Source: Wenjunlia tyrosinilytica
Lineage (GTDB): Bacteria; Actinomycetota; Actinomycetes; Streptomycetales; Streptomycetaceae
Direction: 5' to 3'
DNA length: 64,000 nt
Assembly (NCBI RefSeq): GCF_014646055.1
Contig: NZ_BMMS01000022.1
Location: 264 to 64,263, forward strand
The first letter of the stretch is position 1. The number at the start of each line of letters is the position of its first letter. Below the pieces are notes generated by a model. That model was not told the origin of the DNA. It was given only the letters and a program-made list of their open reading frames with translations, and did no database searches. Of this stretch, positions 17,353 to 26,153 are shown in pieces. The translations under genes were made by a program, and so were the position numbers.

Positions 17353-19479
17353 ATGGTGGAAGCGTTGGAGGCCGGTGACCCACGGCGGGTGGGGCCGTAC
17401 CGGATCATGGGTCGCCTCGGCGCGGGCGGTATGGGCCAGGTGTACCTGGGGCGTTCGCCGGGCGGCCGGGCCGTGGCCGTGAAGGTGATACGGCCGGAGC
17501 TCGCCGGAGACCCCCTCTTCCGTGAGAGGTTCGCCCGGGAGGCGGCCGCGGCGCAGGCCGTCAGCGGAGCGTTCACCGCGGCGGTGGTCGGGGCCGACCC
17601 CCATGGTGACCCGCCGTGGCTGGCCACCGTGTACGTGCCCGGAGTGTCACTGTCGGACGCGATCACCCAGTACGGGCCGCTGCCCGAGTCGTCGGTGCTG
17701 GCACTGGGCGCGGGGCTGGCCGAGGCGTTGCAGGCGATCCACAGCGCCGGACTGGTGCACCGGGACCTCAAGCCGTCCAATGTGCTGCTGGCCCCCGACG
17801 GGCCCAAGGTGATCGACTTCGGGATCGCGGTGACCGCCGAGTCCAGTGCGCTGACCCACAGCGGCGTGGTCGTGGGTACGCCCGGCTTCATGTCGCCCGA
17901 GCAGTTGACGGGGCGGCCGGTGGGCGCCCTCACGGATGTGTTCGCGCTGGGCTCCGTGCTCGCCTTCGCCGCCACCGGACAGGGGCCGTTCGGCGCGGGC
18001 TCGGTGCACGCCCTCGGCTACCGCATCGTGCACGAGGAGCCCGATCTGTCGCCCGTACCACCGGGTGTGCGCCCGCTCGTGGCACGGTGCCTGTCCAAGG
18101 AGCCCGCGGCGAGGCCTCCGATCTTCGCGGTTCTGGCCGAACTGGCCGAGCGGATCGCCCCGCGCTACCAGGCGGACGACCGGGACACGGTCACCCTGGC
18201 GCTCAGGGGCGGAGGCTGGCTGCCCGCCCGCGTCGCCGACGCGGTCGGGGACGCCGCCGCCGACCCCGGCCCGGGGCTCGTCCCCGGCCAGTCGCAGGCG
18301 CCGCTCACCGACGCCACCGTCACCGTTTCCCACGGGCCGGACGCAAGCTCGCAGCCGCCCGGAGGGACACCCGGTGGCCCCAACCCGTCGAGGCGCCGCC
18401 TTCTGATCGCCCTTGCCGGCACCACCACGGTGGCGGCAGCCGGACTCGCCGGTATGGGGCTGTTCGGGAACGACGGCGGGTCCGGCTCACCCTCGGGCAG
18501 CGCTTCCAGCAGCCCGCCTGCCACCCGGCTGCGCTGGAAGTTCGCCACCGGGGGAGCGGTTGCCCCCGCCATGGTCGCGGCGGGCGGTGTGGTGTACGCG
18601 GGCAGCAAGGACGGCAGTCTCTACGCGCTCGACGCGGCCTCCGGCGAACAGCGCTGGCAGTTCACCGCGGGCAACGGTGTCTACTCCTCCCCGGCCGTCG
18701 CGGCGGACCGGGTGTACATCGGCAGCGCGGACTACAACCTGTACGCCGTGGACACGTCCTCGGGCCGCAAACGGTGGCAGTTCACCACCGGCGACGAGGT
18801 CAACTCCTCACCGGCGGTGAACGGGGCCGTGGTGTACTTCGGCAGCGACGACCGTCACCTGTACGCCGTGGACACCCGTACCCACACGAGGAAGTGGCGG
18901 TTCGCCACCGGCGGCTGGGTGCGGTCCTCACCGGTCGTCGCCTGGGGCACGGTCTACGTCGGCAGCAAGGACGGCAGCCTGTACGCGGTGGACGCCGCCT
19001 CGGGAGCGCAGCGGTGGCGGTTCAGGACCGAAGGGGATGTGAAATCGTCCCCCGCGGTCGCGGACCGGGTGGTCTACGTCGGCAGCTACGACGGCCACCT
19101 GTACGCCGTGGACTGCATGACCGGGGCCCGGCGCTGGAAGTTCGCCACGAAGGGCGGAGTCGGCTCGTCCCCCGCCGTCTCCGGCGGCATGGTCTACATC
19201 GGCAGCGACGACGGGAACCTCTACGCGGTCGACACCGCCACGGGCGCGCTGAGGTGGAAGTACACCGTCGGCGACATCGTCTACTCCTCCCCGGTGGTGG
19301 CCGACGGCGCCGTGTACGTCGGCGCCAAGGACGGGAACCTGTACGCGGTCGACGCCGCGACGGGCAAGCGCCGCTGGCGGTACACCACCGGAAACGACGT
19401 ACGGTCGTCCCCCGCGGTCGCGGCCGGTGCGGTGTACGTGGGCAACGACGACGGGAATGTCTTCGCCGTACGCCGCTGA
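17353..19479 (+). CDS. Membrane Ser/Thr protein kinase with PQQ-like beta-propeller
   Basis: 708 residues. Start ATG 17353 (GGGGAG upstream) is chosen because the kinase domain begins at residue 14. The Gly loop LGAGGMGQVYLG, Lys 44 (AVKVI), HRDLKPSN (from residue 136) and DFGIAV are intact, so the kinase should be active. A Pro/Gly linker leads to one membrane helix near residues 348-370 (LLIALAGTTTVAAAGLAG). From residue 394 to the end are eight 40-residue repeats of the PQQ enzyme type, each ending like VYVGSKDGSLYAVDAASG. The orientation expected is kinase inside, propeller outside as a ligand sensor. Streptomycetes have several such kinases; partners unknown. Confidence 0.95.
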   Translation: MVEALEAGDPRRVGPYRIMGRLGAGGMGQVYLGRSPGGRAVAVKVIRPELAGDPLFRERFAREAAAAQAVSGAFTAAVVGADPHGDPPWLATVYVPGVSLSDAITQYGPLPESSVLALGAGLAEALQAIHSAGLVHRDLKPSNVLLAPDGPKVIDFGIAVTAESSALTHSGVVVGTPGFMSPEQLTGRPVGALTDVFALGSVLAFAATGQGPFGAGSVHALGYRIVHEEPDLSPVPPGVRPLVARCLSKEPAARPPIFAVLAELAERIAPRYQADDRDTVTLALRGGGWLPARVADAVGDAAADPGPGLVPGQSQAPLTDATVTVSHGPDASSQPPGGTPGGPNPSRRRLLIALAGTTTVAAAGLAGMGLFGNDGGSGSPSGSASSSPPATRLRWKFATGGAVAPAMVAAGGVVYAGSKDGSLYALDAASGEQRWQFTAGNGVYSSPAVAADRVYIGSADYNLYAVDTSSGRKRWQFTTGDEVNSSPAVNGAVVYFGSDDRHLYAVDTRTHTRKWRFATGGWVRSSPVVAWGTVYVGSKDGSLYAVDAASGAQRWRFRTEGDVKSSPAVADRVVYVGSYDGHLYAVDCMTGARRWKFATKGGVGSSPAVSGGMVYIGSDDGNLYAVDTATGALRWKYTVGDIVYSSPVVADGAVYVGAKDGNLYAVDAATGKRRWRYTTGNDVRSSPAVAAGAVYVGNDDGNVFAVRR
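18532..19479 (+). repeat. Eight 120-base coding repeats (PQQ propeller blades)
   Basis: The 3' part of the kinase gene consists of eight tandem units of about 120 bases, each beginning near CGCTGGCGGTTC and containing TACGTCGGCAGC. They are similar at DNA level, so unequal recombination within the gene is possible. Confidence 0.8.
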
Positions 19480-19660
19480 AGGGGGCCCGCCGCGCCGGGA
19501 ACCGTCCGGCGTGTGCCGGGAGTTGCCTGAGCGCCTGCGTGCGGCCGTCGGCGCCGCCCGGGACGGCGTCAAACCCGGCCGGGAGGCGCCCATCCAGCGC
19601 CGCCTCCGCCGCACCCCTGACGCCGAGTTCCCGCCGCACCCCTGCGCCGGATCCCTGCCG

Positions 19661-20713
19661 CTACCGGGTCGTGAACGCACCGCCGTTGTCGATCGCCTCG
19701 GGGTTGGCGCAGTGGGAGAGCGGTTCCCCGCGGATGAATCTGCCCACTTCGGCGGCGGTGATGAACGCGGCCTGATGGGCGGTCTGGCGGCTCGCCCCGG
19801 CCAGATGCGGGGTCATGACGATGTTGGGAGTGCGCAGGAGCCGGGAGCCCGGGGGAACGGGCTCGGCCGGGAAGACATCGAAGGCCGCGGCGAACAGGTG
19901 ACCGCGGTCCAGGGCGTCGCACACCGCGTCGTAGTCGAGCAGGGCGCCCCGGGCGCAGTTGACCAGGACCGAGTCCGGCGGCATGGCCGCGATCTGCGCC
20001 GCACCGATCATGCCGGTGGTCTCAGGGGTGACCCGGGCGTGCAGGGACACCACCCGGGAGCGGCTCAGGAGCTCCGGAAGGCCGACGTGTTCGGCGACTC
20101 CTTCCACCGCGGCCTTGTCCGTGTAGGGGTCGTGAACGAGGACGTGGGCGCCGAAGCCGTTCATGATGCGGGCGACGCGGCTTCCGATGGCGCCGAAGCC
20201 GACCAGGCCGACGGTGGTCTCCCGAAGCTCCAGCCCCACCTGGTCGTAGCGGTAGTAGTCGCCGCGCCAGGTCGCCGAGCGCAGTTCGGAGTGGGTCTGG
20301 GGGACGCGGCGCATGGCGGCGAGCGTCAAGGCGACGGTGTGCTCGGCCGTCGCGGTCGCGTTGCGGCCCGGCGCGAAGGTGACCGCCACACCGTGCTCGC
20401 TCGCCGCGGGGAGGTTGGCGTTGACCGGGCCGCCGCGGCCGACCGCGAACAGCCGCAGGTCCGGGCAGTTCTCCAGGACCCGCCGGGTGAGCGGTGCCAT
20501 CTGGGTCACACAGATCGCCACGCCCTGGAGCGCCTCGATGAGCTCTTCTTCGCTCCCCGACGCCTCATGGACCTCGGCGACGTCACCGAATGGCACGTCG
20601 GGCCAGGGCAGGGTCAGTTCGCTGATCGGCACATGGCTGCCGAGTTCCTCGCGCAGCGCGTCGCGGATGGTTGAGTTGAGGACGAAGTGGTCGCCTGCGG
20701 CGAGGATGCACAT
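19661..20713 (-). CDS. D-2-hydroxyacid dehydrogenase family protein
   Basis: 350 residues from ATG 20713 with GGAAGGAG upstream. The NAD-binding motif VGLVGFGAIGSRVARI and the catalytic Arg in NCARGALLD are typical of phosphoglycerate/erythronate-type dehydrogenases, and the catalytic His is in MTPHLAGAS. It is last in a four-gene unit with two FGGY kinases and a phosphatase, so it probably oxidises or reduces a 2-hydroxy acid (possibly phosphorylated) in the same sugar or polyol pathway. The specific substrate is not visible from sequence. Confidence 0.9.
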   Translation of the reverse strand: MCILAAGDHFVLNSTIRDALREELGSHVPISELTLPWPDVPFGDVAEVHEASGSEEELIEALQGVAICVTQMAPLTRRVLENCPDLRLFAVGRGGPVNANLPAASEHGVAVTFAPGRNATATAEHTVALTLAAMRRVPQTHSELRSATWRGDYYRYDQVGLELRETTVGLVGFGAIGSRVARIMNGFGAHVLVHDPYTDKAAVEGVAEHVGLPELLSRSRVVSLHARVTPETTGMIGAAQIAAMPPDSVLVNCARGALLDYDAVCDALDRGHLFAAAFDVFPAEPVPPGSRLLRTPNIVMTPHLAGASRQTAHQAAFITAAEVGRFIRGEPLSHCANPEAIDNGGAFTTR

Positions 20714-20750
20714 GATGGGCGTTCGACTCCTTCCGGTGCCGGGGCGGCGG

Positions 20751-21371
20751 TCAGTCCACCGGGCTGTCGACGGGTGTGTTGAACTCCAGCAGCGACACCG
20801 ACCGGTCGCCGTCCCACCGGACCTCGGTGATCCCGCAGTTGCGGACGGCGGGGAACAGCTGCCGGTAGCGCGAGAGCGGTACCTCGAGGAAGTGGCAGAG
20901 CAGAAGGCGCCCCAGGGTGCTGTGTCCCACGACCAGCACCCGCCCGTCGGGGTGGCTCTCGGTGATCTCCCTCAGACAGGGCAGCGCCCTGGCCACCGCG
21001 TCGGCCGGATGCTCCCCACCGGGCAGGTGGTGGGCGACGGGATCACGCAGAAAGGCCGCTCTGGCTTCGGGGAAGCGCTCCCGCATCTGCGCCGCCGTGA
21101 GCCCTTCGCCCGCACCGAAGTCGATCTCCCGCAGCCGGTCGTCGACATGCGGCTCGAGACCGGTGGAACGGGCGGCCGGTGCGGCCGTGCTCCGGGCCCT
21201 GGACAGCGGCGAGGTCCAGATGGCGGCCAGCCGTGCCCCCTTGGCCCGGTCGCCCAGCCGCTCGGCCTGCGCCAGCCCTTCCCGGGTCAGGGCCACGTCG
21301 CTGCGGCCGGTGTAGCGGTTCTCGGCGTGCCAGACCGTTTCACCGTGGCGCACCAGGATCAAGGTGGTCAC
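20751..21371 (-). CDS. Histidine phosphatase (phosphoglycerate mutase-like)
   Basis: 206 residues. LILVRHGETVWHAENRYTG contains the phospho-accepting His of the RHG motif, VVGHSTLGRLLL the second catalytic His, and LREIDFGAGEG the family's middle motif. The GTG start at 21371 overlaps the stop of the upstream kinase by four bases, which shows translational coupling. Members without the insertion loop of true mutases are usually phosphatases, so removal of a phosphate from a sugar phosphate in the pathway is likely. Confidence 0.92.
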   Translation of the reverse strand: MTTLILVRHGETVWHAENRYTGRSDVALTREGLAQAERLGDRAKGARLAAIWTSPLSRARSTAAPAARSTGLEPHVDDRLREIDFGAGEGLTAAQMRERFPEARAAFLRDPVAHHLPGGEHPADAVARALPCLREITESHPDGRVLVVGHSTLGRLLLCHFLEVPLSRYRQLFPAVRNCGITEVRWDGDRSVSLLEFNTPVDSPVD

Positions 21372-22855
21372 GGGCGGCTCCTCTCCCTCGAGTGCTGGGC
21401 AAGCGCTTTCGGCAGCCAGCCTCGCGCTTCCAGCTCGGTGACCAGCCGCAGATGCGCTTCCAGCAGGCGGGGCGTCAGCTCCGGCCGGGGATCGAGGACC
21501 TCGCGCAGCCGCACCATCGACCGGGCCGTGTCGGCGAGGTCCCTGCCCCGGGAGCGGGCCAGGATCGCCATGCCCAGCGCCGCCTCGGCGTTCTCGGGGA
21601 CGGACACCGGCCGCCCCAGGACATCGGCACGCAGTTGGCACCAGTAGGGGCTGCGGCTGCCGCCCCCGGTCAGGGTGAGCGGCCCGCCGGTCGGCGCTCC
21701 GAGCAGATCGAGGTAGTCGAAGCAGAGCCGCTCGGCGAACGCGACGCCCTGGAGGAGGCAAGCATGGCGCTCCGCATCGTCCCGCGGGCGGCCGAGAGTG
21801 AAAGCCTCCGCCTGCGGGGCGACGAACGGGAACCGCTCCCCGCGCGAGACCAGTGGGTAGGAGACGGCGTCGGCGGGCTCGTGGGCGCGGGCCCGGGCAT
21901 CCAGTTCCGCCAGGTCCCGCCCCGTGAACGCCTGGGAGACAGCGCCTGCTCCGACGCTGGAAGCGCCTCCTGGCAGCCAGGTCCCCTCCGGCGCGCGGTG
22001 GCAGTAGAGCACCCCGAGCGGGTCGCGCGGACGATGTGCGGTCACTCCTTTGAGCACGAGAGTGGTGCCCAGGACCGAGTTCCAGGCGCCGACCTCCAGC
22101 GCGCCCGCGCCGATCTGGGCGGCGCAGCCGTCGGTCATCCCCGCGACCACCGCGGTTCCCGCCGGAACGCCCGTGGCCTCCGCGGCGGCGCCGGACACCG
22201 TGCCCAGCACACTGCCGGGAGGCACCACCTCGGGCAGTAGCACAAGCGGTACACCCACGGCCTCCAGCACCTCGGTCGGCCATGTGCCGTGGTCCGGGTC
22301 GTAGCCGGTCTTGAGGGCGTGGCTCCAGTCGGCCGCGGTGTCGTGTCCCGTCAGCTGCCGGGTGAGGCAGTCGGCCTGGTGCAGCAGTCGGGCTCCCGGC
22401 GGAAGGACGGGGCCGTTGGCCAGGAGCCACATCAGCTTGGGCAGCGCCCAGGACGGCTGGGTGCGGTAGCCCAACCGCTCCCACAGCGCGGCCCCGGCCT
22501 CGTTGACCCGCCGCGACTGCTCGGCGGCGCGGGCGTCGTCGTACATCAGGGCAGGGGTGAGGGGCTGCCCGGTCCGGTCCGCGAGCAGGACCGTGCCCGA
22601 GGTGGCGCAGACGGCGGCACCCTTCACCGAGGCGGGAGCGATCCCCGACAGGGCGTGCCGGGCCGCCGCCTGGAAGGCGGTCCACCACTGCCGGGGATCC
22701 TGTTCGTGGCGCGGCCCGTCACGGTGGCTGGTGAGCGGCTGCGAGCCCTGCCCGGCGACCTGACCCGAGGCGGTGACGGCGAGGACCCTGACGCTCTGGG
22801 TGCCCAGGTCGATGCCCAGCCAGACGTCGCCGGGCAGGGACACGCCGTCAGACAC
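21368..22855 (-). CDS. FGGY-family carbohydrate kinase (B)
   Basis: 495 residues from ATG 22855. WLGIDLGTQSVRVLAV is the phosphate loop and VAGMTDGCAAQIGAGAL the second, with SVLGTTLVLKGV and LTGGGSRSPYWCQLRADVLG as the ATP site. It resembles xylulokinase/ribulokinase-like kinases rather than glycerol kinase. The gene overlaps the upstream FGGY gene by 8 bases and the phosphatase by 4, so expression is coupled. Two different FGGY kinases in tandem suggest either successive substrates or a heteromeric unit; which is unknown. Confidence 0.9.
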   Translation of the reverse strand: MSDGVSLPGDVWLGIDLGTQSVRVLAVTASGQVAGQGSQPLTSHRDGPRHEQDPRQWWTAFQAAARHALSGIAPASVKGAAVCATSGTVLLADRTGQPLTPALMYDDARAAEQSRRVNEAGAALWERLGYRTQPSWALPKLMWLLANGPVLPPGARLLHQADCLTRQLTGHDTAADWSHALKTGYDPDHGTWPTEVLEAVGVPLVLLPEVVPPGSVLGTVSGAAAEATGVPAGTAVVAGMTDGCAAQIGAGALEVGAWNSVLGTTLVLKGVTAHRPRDPLGVLYCHRAPEGTWLPGGASSVGAGAVSQAFTGRDLAELDARARAHEPADAVSYPLVSRGERFPFVAPQAEAFTLGRPRDDAERHACLLQGVAFAERLCFDYLDLLGAPTGGPLTLTGGGSRSPYWCQLRADVLGRPVSVPENAEAALGMAILARSRGRDLADTARSMVRLREVLDPRPELTPRLLEAHLRLVTELEARGWLPKALAQHSRERSRP

Positions 22856-24386
22856 GGCCGTCCTCGACGGGTCTCACGGTCTGCGGGAGCGCTTTCCCCG
22901 GTGGTTCCGCAGCCGCGGCGAGCCGCTGCCAGCCGGGGCTCGACACCTCCCTGATGTTCAGGAAGTCCTCGTACAGGGCGTCGTAGAACGCGGACAGCTC
23001 GCGATCCGGCTCGCTCGCCGAGCGCACCCGCACATACCGCTCGGCCGCCGAGGCGACATCGGGCTCGGCGCCGGTGGCCACCAGCCCGCACAGGAAGGCT
23101 CCCTTGGCGCCCACCTCGGCATCGGTGGAACGCGCCGTCGGCACGCCCGTGACATCCGCGATGAGCCCGCTCCAGACGTCGCTGCTCGCGCCGCCGCCGC
23201 ACAGCCGCAGCTCATCGGTGTCGGCGCCCGAGGCCACGAGGCAGTCCCGGATCACCAGGCTCAGGCCGTCGAGGACGGCGCGGGCGACATCGGCCGCGGA
23301 GTGCTCCGACGTCAGCCCCCACAGGGTCCCGCGGGCGTGGGGGTCCAGGAACGGGGCCCTTTCACCGGCGGGGGACAGATACGGCAGGAACATCAGCCCC
23401 CGTGCTCCCGCCGGGCTCTGCCGGGCGAGTTCGCCCAGGTGCTCCGGTGCGCTCAGGCCCAGCAGCCTCATCGCCCAGGTGATCACCTCGGTGCCGGCCA
23501 GGGTGGGGAAGGCGCGCAGCACATGGTCCCCGGTGTCCAGGGCGATGGTCAGTCCGCACGGCTCCCCCGAGGTGTCGGCGCCGTCGCGTACCACCTCGGT
23601 GCACAGCGTGGTGCCCAGGATGGTGCAGGCCTGCCCCGGAGAAGTGGCGCCGACCCCCAGCGCGGTGGCCGCGACGTCGTAGGGAGCGATGACGACGGGC
23701 AGCCCGGTGGGCAGACCGAGTTCGGCGGCCGCCTCGGCCGTCAGCTCGCCGAGGCGGCGACCGTCGCCGAGCACCTCGGGCAGGAACCGTTTCGCCCAGT
23801 CGAGGCCGAACAGGGAAGGGATCGCGGGAGCGTAGCCGCGGGTGCCCAGGTCGAGGAAGGGTGCGGAGGCGTCCGAGGCGTCGACCGCGACCCGGCCGGT
23901 CAGGCGGAGGAACGCCCAGCCGTCGCAGTACAGGGCGGTGGCGGAGCGCTCCAGCCGGTCGGGGTCGTGCTCGGCGAGCCAGGCCAAAATGGCGTTGGGC
24001 AGGCCGGGAAAGGTCAGGGAGCCATTGACACGGAAGGCCTCTTCGAGGACGCCGTCGCGGCGCCAGCGTTCCACGATGTCCGCCGCGCGCCCGTCCGACC
24101 ACAGAACCGCCGGGCCCGTGGGGCGCCCCTGACGGTCGACCAGCCAGCAGCCGTCGCCCTGCCCGGTCAGGGCCAGGAACCGCACCGGACCGCTCACCCG
24201 GGTGCGGGCCTCGCGGATGGTCGCGACGATGGCGTTCCAGACCGCGTCCATGTCCTGCTCGGCCCAGCCCGGGTGAGGGCGGCGCACTTCGGTGGCCACG
24301 CGGGAGAGGGCGGCCTCCCTCCCGTCGTCGTCGAAGACGACGGTCTTGATCAGCGACGTGCCGATGTCTACTGCCAGGGCGGACAT
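22848..24386 (-). CDS. FGGY-family carbohydrate kinase (A)
   Basis: 512 residues; ATG 24386 has GAAGGGACC upstream and puts LAVDIGTSLIKTVVF at the N-terminus, as expected. LTGQGDGCWLVD, LWSDGRAADIV, VIAPYDVAATALG, ILGTTLCTEVV and LRLCGGGASSDVWSGLIADV are the successive sugar- and ATP-site motifs. It is closest in feel to erythritol kinase-like proteins, but that is a tentative match. It is first in the operon; no transporter is next to it in the window, so uptake must be encoded elsewhere. Confidence 0.9.
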   Translation of the reverse strand: MSALAVDIGTSLIKTVVFDDDGREAALSRVATEVRRPHPGWAEQDMDAVWNAIVATIREARTRVSGPVRFLALTGQGDGCWLVDRQGRPTGPAVLWSDGRAADIVERWRRDGVLEEAFRVNGSLTFPGLPNAILAWLAEHDPDRLERSATALYCDGWAFLRLTGRVAVDASDASAPFLDLGTRGYAPAIPSLFGLDWAKRFLPEVLGDGRRLGELTAEAAAELGLPTGLPVVIAPYDVAATALGVGATSPGQACTILGTTLCTEVVRDGADTSGEPCGLTIALDTGDHVLRAFPTLAGTEVITWAMRLLGLSAPEHLGELARQSPAGARGLMFLPYLSPAGERAPFLDPHARGTLWGLTSEHSAADVARAVLDGLSLVIRDCLVASGADTDELRLCGGGASSDVWSGLIADVTGVPTARSTDAEVGAKGAFLCGLVATGAEPDVASAAERYVRVRSASEPDRELSAFYDALYEDFLNIREVSSPGWQRLAAAAEPPGKALPQTVRPVEDGRV

Positions 24387-24778
24387 CCGCTGGTCCCTTC
24401 TCGAGTGTCGGGCCAGGGGCGACGAGCGCTGACTTCCGAGCTCGGCCACCTGGCCCGATCGTTCGGCATGGGGCGGTACCGGGGGAGGCGCCTCGCCGCT
24501 GCCGGGCCGCCGCTCGGTGGACCGGGCCGGTCCTGGGCCCGCTCACGCCGACTCCGGCCGAATCCGGTCGCAGCGAGGACGGCGATCGCCGAGAGGCTTG
24601 CGATCGCTGAAGGAGTCTCGCCGATATCCCGGCCGGCGGCCAGAGGCCCGGCTCGGCCAACGGCGGCGGTGGAGGAGTGACGCGAGGGACGTTTCGCCCG
24701 GGGCGCCCGTGCCGACGGGCCGGTGGACCCGGGAGCGGGGAGGGGGAAAGGCGGCCGGCCGGTCACCCGGTCAGTCGG
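24387..24778. other. Intergenic region with no supported gene
   Basis: 392 bases containing no convincing frame on either strand. It should hold the promoter of the FGGY operon. At its left end, GGTCACCCGGTCAGTC is present twice (near 24761 and 24777), running into the end of the methyltransferase gene. Confidence 0.4.
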
Positions 24779-25624
24779 TCACCCGGTCAGTCGGCCGAGG
24801 CCGCCGTACCAGGACACATCGGCGTGCGGGGGGCGGGCGTGCGGGGGCACGTCGGAGCGCCAGTCGGTGATCACCTGTATCCCTGGATCGACGATCTCCA
24901 ACCCGGCGAAGAACTTCTCGAACTCCGACCGGCTGCGCAGGGTCAGCGGCACACCCTGGGCCTGGTAGGTCGCCTGGACGCCCAGGGCGGTCTCCGGGGA
25001 AATGTCGGCGGTGGCGTGGGAGAGCACGATGTGGCTGTCCGGTGGGACGGACTCGCGCAGGGTGTCGATGATCCCGGAGGGGTTCTCGGCGTCGGGGACG
25101 AAGTGCAGCAGGGCGACCGCGAGGACCGCCACCGGCCGGGTGAAGTCGATGAGCTCGTTGGCGCGGCAGTGCTCGATGATGCGGTCGGGCGTGCGGGCGT
25201 CGGCCTGGATGACGGTGGTCCGGTCGTTCTCGGCGAGCAGGGCGCGGCCGTGGGCGAGCACGATCGGGTCGTTGTCGACATAGACGACGCGCGCGTCGGG
25301 GTCGTCGCGCTGGGCGACCTGGTGGACGTTCTCGGCGGTGGGCAGTCCCGAGCCTATGTCGAGGAACTGGCGGATCGGCGTCTCGCGCACGAGGTGGCGC
25401 ACCACCCGCCCCAGGAAGTTGCGGTTCTCCCTGGCGGCGGTGCGCAGCGTCGGGAAGGACGCCACGGCCTTCTCCGCGGCCTCGCGGTCGGCCGCGTAGT
25501 TGTCCTTGCCGCCGAGCAGGTAGTCGTACATGCGGGCGGCGTGCGGCCGGTCGGTGTGCAGTTCAGTGGGCGGGTGGTACGCGTCCTCGGTCACCGTCCA
25601 TTTGTCCTCACCCGTGTTCGCCAT
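24779..25624 (-). CDS. S-adenosylmethionine-dependent methyltransferase (DUF574 type), paralogue 1
   Basis: 281 residues from ATG 25624. The signature is unmistakable: ARMYDYLLGGKDNYAADREA near residue 31, QFLDIGSGLPTAENVHQVAQ for SAM binding, VVYVDNDPIVLAHG, and ALLHFVPD, then HATADISP. This family (PF04672) is greatly expanded in actinobacteria and its substrates are unknown. Two more members lie at 50665 and 52540. The C-terminal GRLTG is encoded at the edge of a direct repeat, so its length may vary between strains. Confidence 0.92.
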   Translation of the reverse strand: MANTGEDKWTVTEDAYHPPTELHTDRPHAARMYDYLLGGKDNYAADREAAEKAVASFPTLRTAARENRNFLGRVVRHLVRETPIRQFLDIGSGLPTAENVHQVAQRDDPDARVVYVDNDPIVLAHGRALLAENDRTTVIQADARTPDRIIEHCRANELIDFTRPVAVLAVALLHFVPDAENPSGIIDTLRESVPPDSHIVLSHATADISPETALGVQATYQAQGVPLTLRSRSEFEKFFAGLEIVDPGIQVITDWRSDVPPHARPPHADVSWYGGLGRLTG

Positions 25625-25754
25625 GTGCTCCGCCTTCGGCCCGCCGATCGAGTGGCCGCGCGGGGCGCGTGGCCCTCACGATCATCACCCGGTGCCGACT
25701 CTAGGGCAACCATGCCTCTCATTGGCCCAACTCCCCCTGGCCAGAAGGCATTTA

Positions 25755-25902
25755 GCCAGGCTGGACGCCGTGCTCACCCCCGACTTCCGCACCGGATCCG
25801 CCGACGGGCACCAGTGGCACGGCGCCGAAGGGCTGAGGGAGTTCCTTCGGGCCCGCTCGGAGTCCTTCGACGAGAACCATGAGGTCGGGCGGATCTCCGA
25901 CG
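25755..25902 (+). pseudogene. Fragment of an NTF2/SnoaL-like protein
   Basis: In one frame the text LARLDAVLTPDFRTGSADG followed by HGAEGLREFLRARSESF and ENHEV matches the start of a SnoaL-like (NTF2-fold) protein. It lacks a start codon in a normal position and breaks off after about 50 residues into unrelated low-complexity sequence. The surrounding gap (25625-26153) has nothing else supported. Confidence 0.45.
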
Positions 25903-26088
25903 CGCGTCCGAGGGCACCTGGGCACCTGGGCACCTGTCAGCGGCGAAGGGCGGTTCCCGGACCGTGAGGCTCCGCGGTGGGCACAGACACCGCTGTCGGC
26001 ACGCCGGCGGGGGAGGGCGGTCGCGCGGTGGGACCGCGGCGCACTCGTGCGGTCCGCGCTGCCGGGCCATAGCCTGGGCCCCTTGGTT

Positions 26089-26108
26089 CCCCCGCCGCGC
26101 GGCGGGGG
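26089..26108. repeat. 20-base perfect palindrome before the oxidoreductase
   Basis: CCCCCGCCGCGCGGCGGGGG, a fully self-complementary run 45 bases before the start of the following gene. It could be an attenuator or the terminator of a lost upstream gene. Confidence 0.5.
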
Positions 26109-26153
26109 ACCGCGGAGCCCCAGCAGCCTGTTGGTTCGGGAGAAGAGAAGACG

